A DNA stretch of 6,366 nucleotides from an uncultured Clostridia bacterium (GTDB lineage Bacteria > Bacillota > Clostridia > TANB77 > CAG-508), in assembly GCA_948663505.1 (NCBI GenBank), contig CAPNAQ010000100.1, positions 236 through 6,601 of the forward strand, written 5' to 3'. The notes beneath the pieces were generated by a model. The model saw only the letters and a program-made list of their open reading frames with translations. It was not told the DNA's origin and did no database searches. The position numbers and the translations under genes were made by a program. This document shows, piece by piece, positions 1 through 5,423 of the stretch (position 1 is its first letter; every line of letters begins with the position of its first letter).

Positions 1-1
1 T

Positions 2-91
2 ATATCATCATATTTTGCTTGGGTATCATTACCAAATCAAAAAGAGAAAGCTCAAGAATTAGAGAATATAACAAAAAATAAAGATAAATAG
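2..91 (+). CDS. 3' end of an upstream protein (partial, unidentified)
   Basis: The frame that begins at base 2 stays open for 29 codons and stops at TAG 89-91. It reads as a short hydrophobic stretch (YFAWVSLP) followed by a charged, Lys- and Glu-rich tail, which looks like a natural C-terminus. The other two plus frames stop at about the same place (bases 55-81), so length alone does not prove coding. No function can be assigned from so short a fragment. No clear intrinsic terminator lies between its stop and the CtsR operators, so some read-through into ctsR is possible. Confidence 0.4.
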   Translation: MSSYFAWVSLPNQKEKAQELENITKNKDK

Positions 92-129
92 AGTTAAATA
101 AAGATAAAAGTAGAATAATAGAAAATAAA

Positions 130-166
130 AGTCAAAAAAGGTCAAAAAAAGTCAAAGAAAGTCAAA
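130..166 (+). promoter_or_regulatory. CtsR operator A: four tandem heptads
   Basis: Four copies of the CtsR heptad (A/G)GTCAAA lie at 130-136, 140-146, 150-156 and 160-166. They are separated by exactly three bases (AAA, AAA, GAA), giving a strict 10-bp pitch. The known CtsR site is two such heptads with an NAN spacer, so this array can hold two dimers side by side or one dimer in three registers. It ends 8 bases upstream of the -35 element of the ctsR promoter. Bound CtsR would therefore sit on one face of the helix next to the polymerase site. Confidence 0.93.
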
Positions 167-174
167 AAACAAAA

Positions 175-202
175 TTGATTTATCTAAAAAAACATTTATA
201 AT
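175..202 (+). promoter_or_regulatory. Sigma-A promoter of the ctsR operon
   Basis: TTGATT (175-180) is a good -35 element and TATAAT (197-202) is a perfect -10 element, with a 16-base spacer. Transcription should start near base 209, leaving a leader of about 85 bases before ctsR. The promoter is bracketed by CtsR operators on both sides, as expected for an autoregulated class III heat-shock promoter. Confidence 0.82.
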
Positions 203-212
203 ATATATTATA

Positions 213-229
213 GGTCAAAGAAAGTCAAA
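213..229 (+). promoter_or_regulatory. CtsR operator B: heptad pair at the transcription start
   Basis: GGTCAAA (213-219) and AGTCAAA (223-229), with spacer GAA, form a complete canonical CtsR dimer site. It begins a few bases after the predicted start of transcription, so bound CtsR would block promoter clearance. It lies 53 bp from the last heptad of the upstream array, about five helical turns, which would allow proteins on both sites to face the same side of the DNA. Confidence 0.93.
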
Positions 230-294
230 AACAAATTTTACGTTTAATAGAAAATCGCACAAAAGGACAAGTTTTTTAAAGGGAGGTTGATATA

Positions 295-744
295 ATGAGA
301 ATGTCAGATGTAATAGAAGAATTTATAAAAGAATTATTTGAAGAAGATCAGAGCAACCTTGTAGAAATTCAAAGAAATGAATTAGCACAACAATTCAATT
401 GTGTACCATCACAAATAAATTATGTAATATCAACAAGATTTAAACCGTCACAAGGATATTATGTAGAAAGTAAAAGAGGTGGTGGTGGAAACATCAGAAT
501 AAAAAAGATAAATAATACCAAATCAGATTATATAATGCATATTATAAATAATATAGATAAAAAAATAACTGTAAATGAAATAGATATTTTGTTAAGTGAT
601 TTTCTAACATACAACATAATAACAGAGCAACAAGCTAAACTTTTAAAGGTTGCAACTAGTGATAATGTACTTAAATTAGATATTGATATTAAAGATGAAG
701 TTAGAGCTAGGATATTTAAAAATATGTTGTTAAATTTAGATTAA
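295..744 (+). CDS. ctsR: CtsR, transcriptional repressor of class III heat-shock genes
   Basis: This cytoplasmic dimeric repressor binds tandem (A/G)GTCAAA heptads and controls the clp genes. At 149 residues it is close to the usual length of about 150. The N-terminal winged-helix domain (about 1-72) carries the family core CVPSQINYVISTRF (36-49) and the glycine-rich wing SKRGGGG (59-65). In other species the tetraglycine wing is the heat-sensing element, and the preceding arginine (R61 here, R62 in B. subtilis) is a target of the McsB arginine kinase. The C-terminal half is the helical dimerisation and control domain and ends in the typical RARIFKNML segment (137-145). ATG 295 is chosen because GGGAGG at 281-286 lies 8 bases upstream; the in-frame ATG at 301 is too far away. 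It is the first gene of the operon and is flanked by its own operators, so autoregulation is clear. Confidence 0.96.
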   Translation: MRMSDVIEEFIKELFEEDQSNLVEIQRNELAQQFNCVPSQINYVISTRFKPSQGYYVESKRGGGGNIRIKKINNTKSDYIMHIINNIDKKITVNEIDILLSDFLTYNIITEQQAKLLKVATSDNVLKLDIDIKDEVRARIFKNMLLNLD

Positions 745-749
745 AATAG

Positions 750-779
750 TTATAGGAAATTCAAAGAATTTTTCTATAA
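750..779 (+). other. Intercistronic hairpin between ctsR and mcsA
   Basis: TTATAGGAAATTC (750-762) can pair with GAATTTTTCTATAA (766-779) across a three-base AAA loop. This gives about 13 pairs with one G-U pair and one bulged T at 773. It starts 6 bases after the ctsR stop and ends 13 bases before the mcsA ribosome binding site. No T-run follows it, so it is not a normal terminator. It could affect mRNA processing, stability or coupling between the two genes. The stem is A+T-rich and therefore weak. Confidence 0.5.
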
Positions 780-805
780 TATAAAAAAGAATAGGAGTGA
801 TTAAT

Positions 806-1357
806 ATGTTATGTGAAAATTGTAAAAGAAGAGAGGCAAATGTTAGATATTCAGAAAATATAAATGGTGTAAGAAAAGAATTAAATTTATGTGAGGAATG
901 TAGCAGAGAACTAGGAATAACAAATAATATGGATTTTAAAATGCCAACATTTGATTTTTCAAACTTTTTCGGAAGCTTTTTAGAAGATTTTAGTAACTCA
1001 TCTGATTTTATGCCATTATTAAGTGAAATAAAGCAAGTAAAATGTGATAGTTGTAACTCAACATTTGATGATATTATTAATACAGGAAGATATGGATGTC
1101 CAAATTGTTATGATGTTTTTGAAGATAGAATGGATCCAATATTAAAAAAATTGCAAGGATCAAATAAACATAATGGCAGATTAGGAAAAATATCTGAAAA
1201 TAAAGTAAAGTTTGATAAAAAACAAGAAAATAATTCTAATAAAATTGTAGAAAGTAAATTAGATAAATTACAAGCAGATTTAAAACAGGCTATTAAAGAA
1301 GAAAGATATGAAGATGCTGCTAAAATTAGAGATGAGATTAAAAAAGAGGAAAAATAA
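806..1357 (+). CDS. mcsA: McsA, zinc-finger activator of the McsB arginine kinase
   Basis: McsA binds and activates McsB in the CtsR and ClpC stress pathway in the cytoplasm. The 183-residue protein has four CxxC pairs: C3/C6, C29/C32, C80/C83 and C98/C101. These are expected to form two zinc-binding modules, one from each half. A family-typical HNGRLGK segment lies at 122-128, and a C-terminal UVR domain (about 150-183) contains the core YEDAAKIRDEI, followed by a lysine-rich end. The length matches B. subtilis McsA (about 185). ATG 806 is preferred over the in-frame GTG at 797 because that GTG overlaps the ribosome binding site AGGAG (793-797), which is 8 bases from ATG 806 and makes the protein start with the family-typical Met-x-Cys. 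All metal ligands are intact, in contrast to the altered catalytic residues of McsB. Confidence 0.95.
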   Translation: MLCENCKRREANVRYSENINGVRKELNLCEECSRELGITNNMDFKMPTFDFSNFFGSFLEDFSNSSDFMPLLSEIKQVKCDSCNSTFDDIINTGRYGCPNCYDVFEDRMDPILKKLQGSNKHNGRLGKISENKVKFDKKQENNSNKIVESKLDKLQADLKQAIKEERYEDAAKIRDEIKKEEK

Positions 1358-1369
1358 GCTTAATAATGG

Positions 1370-1412
1370 AAAAAGCCAGCAGTAAAAAGAAAATTTTCTA
1401 AATACAGCTGAC
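1370..1412 (-). terminator. Intrinsic terminator of the small minus-strand gene
   Basis: Read on the minus strand, GTCAGC (1412-1407) pairs with GCTGGC (1380-1375) through six pairs including one G-U. GTA/TAC pairs follow across one mismatch, then an inner A+T palindrome forms the top of the stem. Five T residues (complement of 1374-1370) come next. It lies 19 bases past the stop of the 60-residue gene. On the plus strand the G-U pair becomes a C-A mismatch and no T-run follows, so it should stop only leftward transcription and let mcsA transcripts continue. Confidence 0.68.
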
Positions 1413-1431
1413 TTACTAATTGCATTTATTA

Positions 1432-1614
1432 TTACATTGAAATTATTATTGTTATTGGCACAATGCCACTAACAATAAATATTAAAAAACTCGTAATAAT
1501 AAAGACAATTCTTTTTTTTGTGCTCTTGGAGCAAAGAGCTTTTGATAGAAAGCTCATTGATATGGAAAATAAGAACACAAAAAAAATTAAAGATAATAAT
1601 GCTAAATAAAACAT
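1432..1614 (-). CDS. Small two-helix membrane protein, unknown function
   Basis: This 60-residue protein is not recognised. It has two hydrophobic segments, about 2-23 and 36-58, joined by a short basic loop (SKALCSKSTKKR, 24-35). By the positive-inside rule the loop is cytoplasmic and both ends face outward. There is no catalytic motif, lipobox or cleavable signal that I can see. The gene is well supported: AAGGAG (complement of 1629-1624) lies 9 bases before the ATG, a consensus promoter lies at 1680-1652, and an intrinsic terminator follows. It is transcribed against ctsR-mcsA-mcsB-clpC and separates mcsA from mcsB. It could be a stress-related membrane peptide, a toxin-like hydrophobic peptide or a regulator acting through its antisense transcript; the sequence does not decide between these. 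Confidence 0.78.
   Translation of the reverse strand: MFYLALLSLIFFVFLFSISMSFLSKALCSKSTKKRIVFIITSFLIFIVSGIVPITIIISM
1446..1478. repeat. Near-perfect 14-bp inverted repeat in the 3' end of the small minus gene
   Basis: TTATTGTTATTGGC (1446-1459) and GCCACTAACAATAA (1465-1478) form a 14-bp stem with a single mismatch (1455/1469) and a five-base loop. It lies within the codons for the second membrane helix of the minus-strand protein. No T-run follows on either strand, so it is not a standard terminator. It would fold in both the sense transcript and any antisense read-through from mcsA. Confidence 0.6.
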
Positions 1615-1627
1615 AATATCTCTCTCC

Positions 1628-1656
1628 TTGATAGTTTTTAGTTACCAATATATTAT
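1628..1656 (+). promoter_or_regulatory. Probable sigma-A promoter for mcsB-clpC
   Basis: TTGATA (1628-1633) and TATTAT (1651-1656) each match five of six consensus bases, with an ideal 17-base spacer. The start would be near 1663, leaving a leader of about 90 bases before mcsB. The -10 element overlaps the -10 of the minus-strand promoter. No CtsR heptad pair lies nearby, so this promoter would be outside direct CtsR control. Confidence 0.55.
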
Positions 1657-1680
1657 ATAATGATAAAAATAAAATGTCAA
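1652..1680 (-). promoter_or_regulatory. Consensus sigma-A promoter of the small minus-strand gene
   Basis: On the minus strand, a perfect TTGACA (1680-1675) and a perfect TATAAT (1657-1652) are separated by exactly 17 bases. The predicted start is near 1645, about 30 bases before the ATG at 1614. Full consensus at both elements suggests strong constitutive transcription unless a repressor acts. Confidence 0.88.
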
Positions 1681-1753
1681 TAAATTATGCTGAAAATGAA
1701 AATAGATAAAAAATTATTTTATAGAAAGAAAATCAAAAGAAAGAAGGATAGTT

Positions 1754-2767
1754 ATGAATTGGTATTTACAAACAGGAAAAGAATCAGATATAGTAAAAAG
1801 TACAAGAATAAGATTTGCAAGAAATCTAGAAGGATTCAAATTTAACTTAAAAACAAAAGAAGAAATAAACAAACTAAAAAACAAAATAAAAGAAAACATA
1901 TATTCAATGGGATATGGACTAAAATACTTAGAATTAAAAGATATGGATGACATAACAAAAATGAGTTTAGTAGAAAAAAATATAATAAGTGCAGAATATG
2001 CCCTAAACAAAAATGAAACAGGAGCAATCTTAATAAATGATGAAGAAAATATCTGTATAATGATAAATGATGAAGACCATTTAAAAATACAAGTATTCAG
2101 TCCAGGAATTGAATTAGAAAACACATTAAATTATGCAATTGAAATAGATCAAAAAATAGAAGAAGTTTTAGGTTATGCAACAAATAAGAAATATGGATAT
2201 TTAACAAGTCTGCCAACAAATTGTGGAACAGGATTAAAGGCATCAGTAATGGTTCATTTACCTGCATTAGAAAAAACAAAAAATATAGACAAAGTATTTT
2301 ATACAATAAACAACTTTGGAATAAACATATTAGGAGCATATGGACAAGACAATGTAAATAATCAAAATATATATCAAATATCAAATAAAAGAACATTAGG
2401 AATAACAGAACAAGAAATTATAGAAAACATAAAAATAGTAGCAAATAAATTAATAGAACAAGAAAGAAAAGCAAGAAAATTTTTAGCAAAAGACACAATT
2501 GGGCTAGAAGATATAATATACAGGAGTTATGGAATATTAAAAAATTGTAGAAAAATCACATTAAATGAAGCACAACAATTAATATCAAATATAAAAATGG
2601 GAACAGATCTAGGAATTTTAAAAGAAATAGATGATAGTAAAATCCAAAAATTAACATTATATTCAAAACCAGCAAGTATGCAAAAATACTTAGGAGAGCA
2701 ATATGAACCATTAGAAAGAGACATAAAAAGAGCAGAGGTTATTAAAAACATAATTGATGAAAAATAA
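1754..2767 (+). CDS. mcsB: McsB-family protein arginine kinase with altered catalytic residues
   Basis: McsB belongs to the phosphagen (guanidino) kinase family. With McsA it phosphorylates arginines on CtsR and on misfolded proteins and so marks them for ClpC-ClpP. The 337-residue protein keeps the fold signatures STRIRFARN (16-24), NDEDHLKIQ (105-113), PTNCGTGLKASVMVHLPAL (154-172) and YQISNKRTLG (207-216), and the C-terminal phosphoarginine-linked motif RDIKRA (322-327). Several key positions differ from B. subtilis McsB as I recall it: C167 is L153, R125 is K111, R176 is K162, R207 is L193, E212 is Q198 and E120 is D106. A cysteine is present four residues later, at 157. The kinase may be weak or inactive. 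The start ATG 1754 has AGAAGG (1742-1747) 6 bases upstream, and no in-frame start precedes it. The N-terminus is about 11 residues shorter than in B. subtilis. The gene lies 39 bases before clpC. Confidence 0.93.
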   Translation: MNWYLQTGKESDIVKSTRIRFARNLEGFKFNLKTKEEINKLKNKIKENIYSMGYGLKYLELKDMDDITKMSLVEKNIISAEYALNKNETGAILINDEENICIMINDEDHLKIQVFSPGIELENTLNYAIEIDQKIEEVLGYATNKKYGYLTSLPTNCGTGLKASVMVHLPALEKTKNIDKVFYTINNFGINILGAYGQDNVNNQNIYQISNKRTLGITEQEIIENIKIVANKLIEQERKARKFLAKDTIGLEDIIYRSYGILKNCRKITLNEAQQLISNIKMGTDLGILKEIDDSKIQKLTLYSKPASMQKYLGEQYEPLERDIKRAEVIKNIIDEK

Positions 2768-2770
2768 AGA

Positions 2771-2790
2771 TATGTCCCCATTAGGACATA
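2771..2790 (+). promoter_or_regulatory. Hairpin directly abutting the clpC ribosome binding site
   Basis: TATGTCC (2771-2777) and GGACATA (2784-2790) form a perfect 7-bp stem with a six-base loop. The stem ends at the base before the clpC ribosome binding site AAGGAG (2791-2796). The same left arm (ATATGTC, 2770-2776) is also complementary to GACATAT (2809-2815), which covers the end of the start codon and the next two codons of clpC. Two exclusive folds are therefore possible. No T-run follows, so it is not a terminator. Confidence 0.6.
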
Positions 2791-2806
2791 AAGGAGTGTG
2801 TATAAA

Positions 2807-5278
2807 ATGACATATAAATTTACAAATAGAGCAAATAAAGCTATAGAAATAGCTAATGATATTGCATTAGAGTTAGGACATAGTTATATAGGAACAGAAC
2901 ATATATTATATGGACTTGCAAAAGAAGGAAATGGAGTTGCTACAAGAGTATTAGAGAATCAGCAAATAACAGCTGAAGATATATTAAATAAAATGGAAGA
3001 ATTAATAGGTAGAGATGAGCCAATTGAAAATATAATTGACTTTACACCAAGGACAAAAAGAGTAGTAGAAACAGCATTTATTGAAGCAAAAAAATTAGGA
3101 TATAATTTTATAGGAACAGAACATCTTTTAATAGGAATATTGAGAGAGGGAGACTGTATTGCAGCTAAAATATTATTAGATTTAAATGCAAATATACCAA
3201 AATTATATAATGAAATAGTAAAAGTAATAAATGAAGGAGAGAATTATAATTCAGATGAAGGAGAATCATCTAGAAGTTCAAAATCCAAACAAAAAGGAAG
3301 AGGAAGCTATAATCAAACACCAACATTAAATCAATTTGGACAAGATTTGACAAGAAAAGCTGAAGAAGGCAAACTTGATCCAATAATAGGAAGAAAAGAA
3401 GAAATAGAAAGAGTTATCCAAATCCTATCTAGGAGAACAAAGAATAATCCATGTTTAATTGGTGAACCTGGTGTTGGTAAAACAGCAGCTGTTGAGGGAT
3501 TGGCTCAAAAGATTGTTTCTGGTGATGTACCTGAAATTTTGAAGGATAAAAGAGTGGTTACTCTTGATATTTCAGGAATGGTTGCAGGTGCTAAATATAG
3601 AGGTGATTTTGAAGAGAGAATAAAAAAAGCTTTAAATGAAGTTAAAAAAGTTGGTGATATTATTCTTTTTATAGATGAAATTCATACAATTGTTGGTGCT
3701 GGTGCAGCAGAAGGAGCTATTGATGCCGCTAATATTTTAAAACCTTTACTTGCAAGAGGAGAAATACAATTAGTTGGTGCTACTACTTTAAATGAATATA
3801 GAAAGTTCATAGAAAAGGATTCTGCTTTAGAAAGAAGATTTAGCCCAGTTACTGTAAATGAACCATCAGAAAAAGATACAATCTTAATATTAAAAGGCAT
3901 TAGAGATAAATATGAAGCACATCATAATGTAAAAATTACTGATGAAGCAATAGAAGCAGCAGTTAGTTTATCTGTTAGATATGTAAATGATAGATTTTTA
4001 CCAGATAAAGCAATAGATTTAATAGATGAAGCAGCATCAAGAGCAAGGCTTAAAACTTTCACTGAGCCAGACAGCTTAAAAAAATTACAAGAGGATATTG
4101 AAAAAGTAAGAAATGAAAAAGAAGAAGCAGTTATAAATCAAAAATTTGAAAAAGCTGCTGAATTGAGAGACAAAGAAAAAACATTAAGAGAAAAATTTGA
4201 AAAAGAAGAAAATAAATGGAAAAATAAAAATACAAAATCAATAGTAAATATCTCAGATGAAAATATCGCAGAAGTAATTAGCAATTGGACAGGAATTCCT
4301 GCTAAAAAAATAACAGAAGATGAAAATAAAAAATTAAAAAATCTAGAAAATGAATTGCACAAAAGAGTAGTTGGACAAAATGAAGCAGTTGAAGCTGTTG
4401 CAAAAGCAATAAGAAGAGGAAGAGTAGGATTAAAAGATCCAAAAAGACCAATAGGATCATTTCTTTTCTTAGGTCCAACAGGTGTTGGTAAAACAGAATT
4501 ATCAAAAGCATTAGCAGAAGTATTATTTGGTGATGAAAATTCAATGATAAGAATTGATATGTCAGAATTCATGGAACCACATTCCGTATCTAAATTAATA
4601 GGTTCACCTCCTGGTTATATTGGATTTGATGAAGGAGGACAATTAACAGAAAAGATAAGAAGAAAACCATATGCAGTAATATTATTTGATGAAATTGAAA
4701 AAGCTCATCCTGATGTAATGAATATGTTACTTCAAATATTAGAAGATGGAAGATTAACAGATAGTCAGGGAAGAACTGTTAACTTTAAAAATACAGTAAT
4801 AATAATGACATCAAACTTAGGAGCTAGAGTTATTACAGATAAAAAGTTTTTAGGATTTACAAATAACACAGAAACAGATAAAGAAAAAAACAATCAAAAG
4901 GAATATGAGGAAACTAAAAAAGAAGTAATGGCTGAATTGAAAAAAGAGTTAAGACCTGAATTTATAAATCGTATTGATGAAATTATTGTGTTCCATAAAT
5001 TAAATGATGTTGAAATAGGAAACATTATTGATATTATGCTAAATGAGGTTGTTATTAGATTAAAAGAACAAAAATATGAAGTTATATTAGAACCTGAAGT
5101 TAAGGGATTAATTGCAAAGGAAGGTATTGATAAGAACTTTGGAGCTAGGCCTTTAAGAAGAACAATTCAAAATTTAGTTGAAGATAAATTAGCAGAAGAA
5201 ATTTTAGATGGAAATTTAAATAAAGGTAAAGTCGCTAGATTTAGTGTTAAAGAAGGAAAAGTAAAGCAAATAAACTAG
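2807..5278 (+). CDS. clpC: ClpC, AAA+ unfoldase of the ClpCP protease
   Basis: ClpC is a hexameric cytoplasmic ATPase that unfolds proteins and threads them into ClpP. The 823-residue protein has a double Clp-N domain (about 4-145), a hydrophilic linker (about 146-172), a first AAA+ module with Walker A GEPGVGKT (219-226), pore loop AKYRG (262-266) and Walker B IILFIDE (285-291), and a ClpC-type middle domain with the UVR-like core FEKAAELRD (447-455). The second AAA+ module has Walker A GPTGVGKT (556-563), pore loop GYIG (603-606), Walker B VILFDE (624-629) and sensor-2 region GARPLRR (779-785). The LGF loop (682-684) is the ClpP-docking motif and argues against ClpB. E31 and E105 match the phosphoarginine-reading glutamates E32 and E106 of B. 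subtilis. ATG 2807 is chosen over in-frame GTG 2798 because AAGGAG (2791-2796) is only one base from that GTG and 10 from the ATG. It is last in the operon. Confidence 0.97.
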   Translation: MTYKFTNRANKAIEIANDIALELGHSYIGTEHILYGLAKEGNGVATRVLENQQITAEDILNKMEELIGRDEPIENIIDFTPRTKRVVETAFIEAKKLGYNFIGTEHLLIGILREGDCIAAKILLDLNANIPKLYNEIVKVINEGENYNSDEGESSRSSKSKQKGRGSYNQTPTLNQFGQDLTRKAEEGKLDPIIGRKEEIERVIQILSRRTKNNPCLIGEPGVGKTAAVEGLAQKIVSGDVPEILKDKRVVTLDISGMVAGAKYRGDFEERIKKALNEVKKVGDIILFIDEIHTIVGAGAAEGAIDAANILKPLLARGEIQLVGATTLNEYRKFIEKDSALERRFSPVTVNEPSEKDTILILKGIRDKYEAHHNVKITDEAIEAAVSLSVRYVNDRFLPDKAIDLIDEAASRARLKTFTEPDSLKKLQEDIEKVRNEKEEAVINQKFEKAAELRDKEKTLREKFEKEENKWKNKNTKSIVNISDENIAEVISNWTGIPAKKITEDENKKLKNLENELHKRVVGQNEAVEAVAKAIRRGRVGLKDPKRPIGSFLFLGPTGVGKTELSKALAEVLFGDENSMIRIDMSEFMEPHSVSKLIGSPPGYIGFDEGGQLTEKIRRKPYAVILFDEIEKAHPDVMNMLLQILEDGRLTDSQGRTVNFKNTVIIMTSNLGARVITDKKFLGFTNNTETDKEKNNQKEYEETKKEVMAELKKELRPEFINRIDEIIVFHKLNDVEIGNIIDIMLNEVVIRLKEQKYEVILEPEVKGLIAKEGIDKNFGARPLRRTIQNLVEDKLAEEILDGNLNKGKVARFSVKEGKVKQIN

Positions 5279-5292
5279 AATAAAATAAGGTG

Positions 5293-5347
5293 TCCAACTA
5301 TACAAGCATGAGTCATTAAAGACTATTTATGATATAGTTGGATTTTT
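5293..5347 (+). terminator. Intrinsic terminator after clpC
   Basis: TCCAACTATA (5293-5302) and TATAGTTGGA (5333-5342) form a perfect 10-bp stem, followed immediately by TTTTT (5343-5347). The 30-base top contains a smaller stem, AGTC (5311-5314) with GACT (5321-5324). It lies 14 bases after the clpC stop and ends the heat-shock operon. The long, itself structured top is unusual for a simple terminator. Confidence 0.85.
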
Positions 5348-5371
5348 ATATTAAAAAATTTTTTTAAAGTA

Positions 5372-5400
5372 TTGATATAAAAAAATATAAGTGATATAAT
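5372..5400 (+). promoter_or_regulatory. Extended -10 sigma-A promoter of the downstream gene
   Basis: TTGATA (5372-5377) and a perfect TATAAT (5395-5400) lie 17 bases apart, and a TG at 5392-5393 adds an extended -10 element. Transcription should start near 5407, leaving a leader of only about 17 bases before the start codon at 5424. No CtsR heptads are present, so this gene is separate from the heat-shock operon. Confidence 0.83.
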
Positions 5401-5423
5401 TGCAAACATAAGGGGGGTAAAAA

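Noticed and set aside
130..229. The regular GTCAAA repeats as a CRISPR or other array
   Set aside because: The units are 7 bases with 3-base spacers and match the CtsR heptad exactly.
797..805. GTG as the start of mcsA
   Set aside because: This GTG overlaps the ribosome binding site AGGAG. ATG 806 has ideal spacing and gives the family-typical N-terminus with an early CxxC.
1375..1412. A plus-strand terminator for ctsR-mcsA
   Set aside because: On the plus strand the stem has a C-A mismatch and no T-run follows. The T-run exists only on the minus strand.
1531..1545. A lipobox around the single cysteine of the small membrane protein
   Set aside because: The residue before the cysteine is Leu, the following residues are basic, and the site lies in the loop expected to be cytoplasmic.
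1675..1680. A CtsR-like TGTCAA before mcsB
   Set aside because: It is a single imperfect heptad without a partner at 10 bp, and it is fully explained as the complement of the TTGACA -35 element of the minus promoter.
1687..1845. A 52-codon plus-strand open frame overlapping the start of mcsB
   Set aside because: It has no ribosome binding site, is almost all Lys, Arg and Ile from A-rich DNA, and overlaps mcsB out of frame.
1714..2781. Minus-strand open frames opposite mcsB, rich in Phe, Leu and Ile
   Set aside because: They are the mirror of A-rich coding DNA. None shows a ribosome binding site, a promoter or a family motif.
2798..2806. GTG as the start of clpC
   Set aside because: It lies one base after AAGGAG. 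ATG 2807 is correctly spaced and matches the usual ClpC N-terminus.
3682..4572. Minus-strand open frames opposite clpC
   Set aside because: They lie opposite highly conserved AAA+ coding sequence, have no start signals and have the composition of antisense frames.
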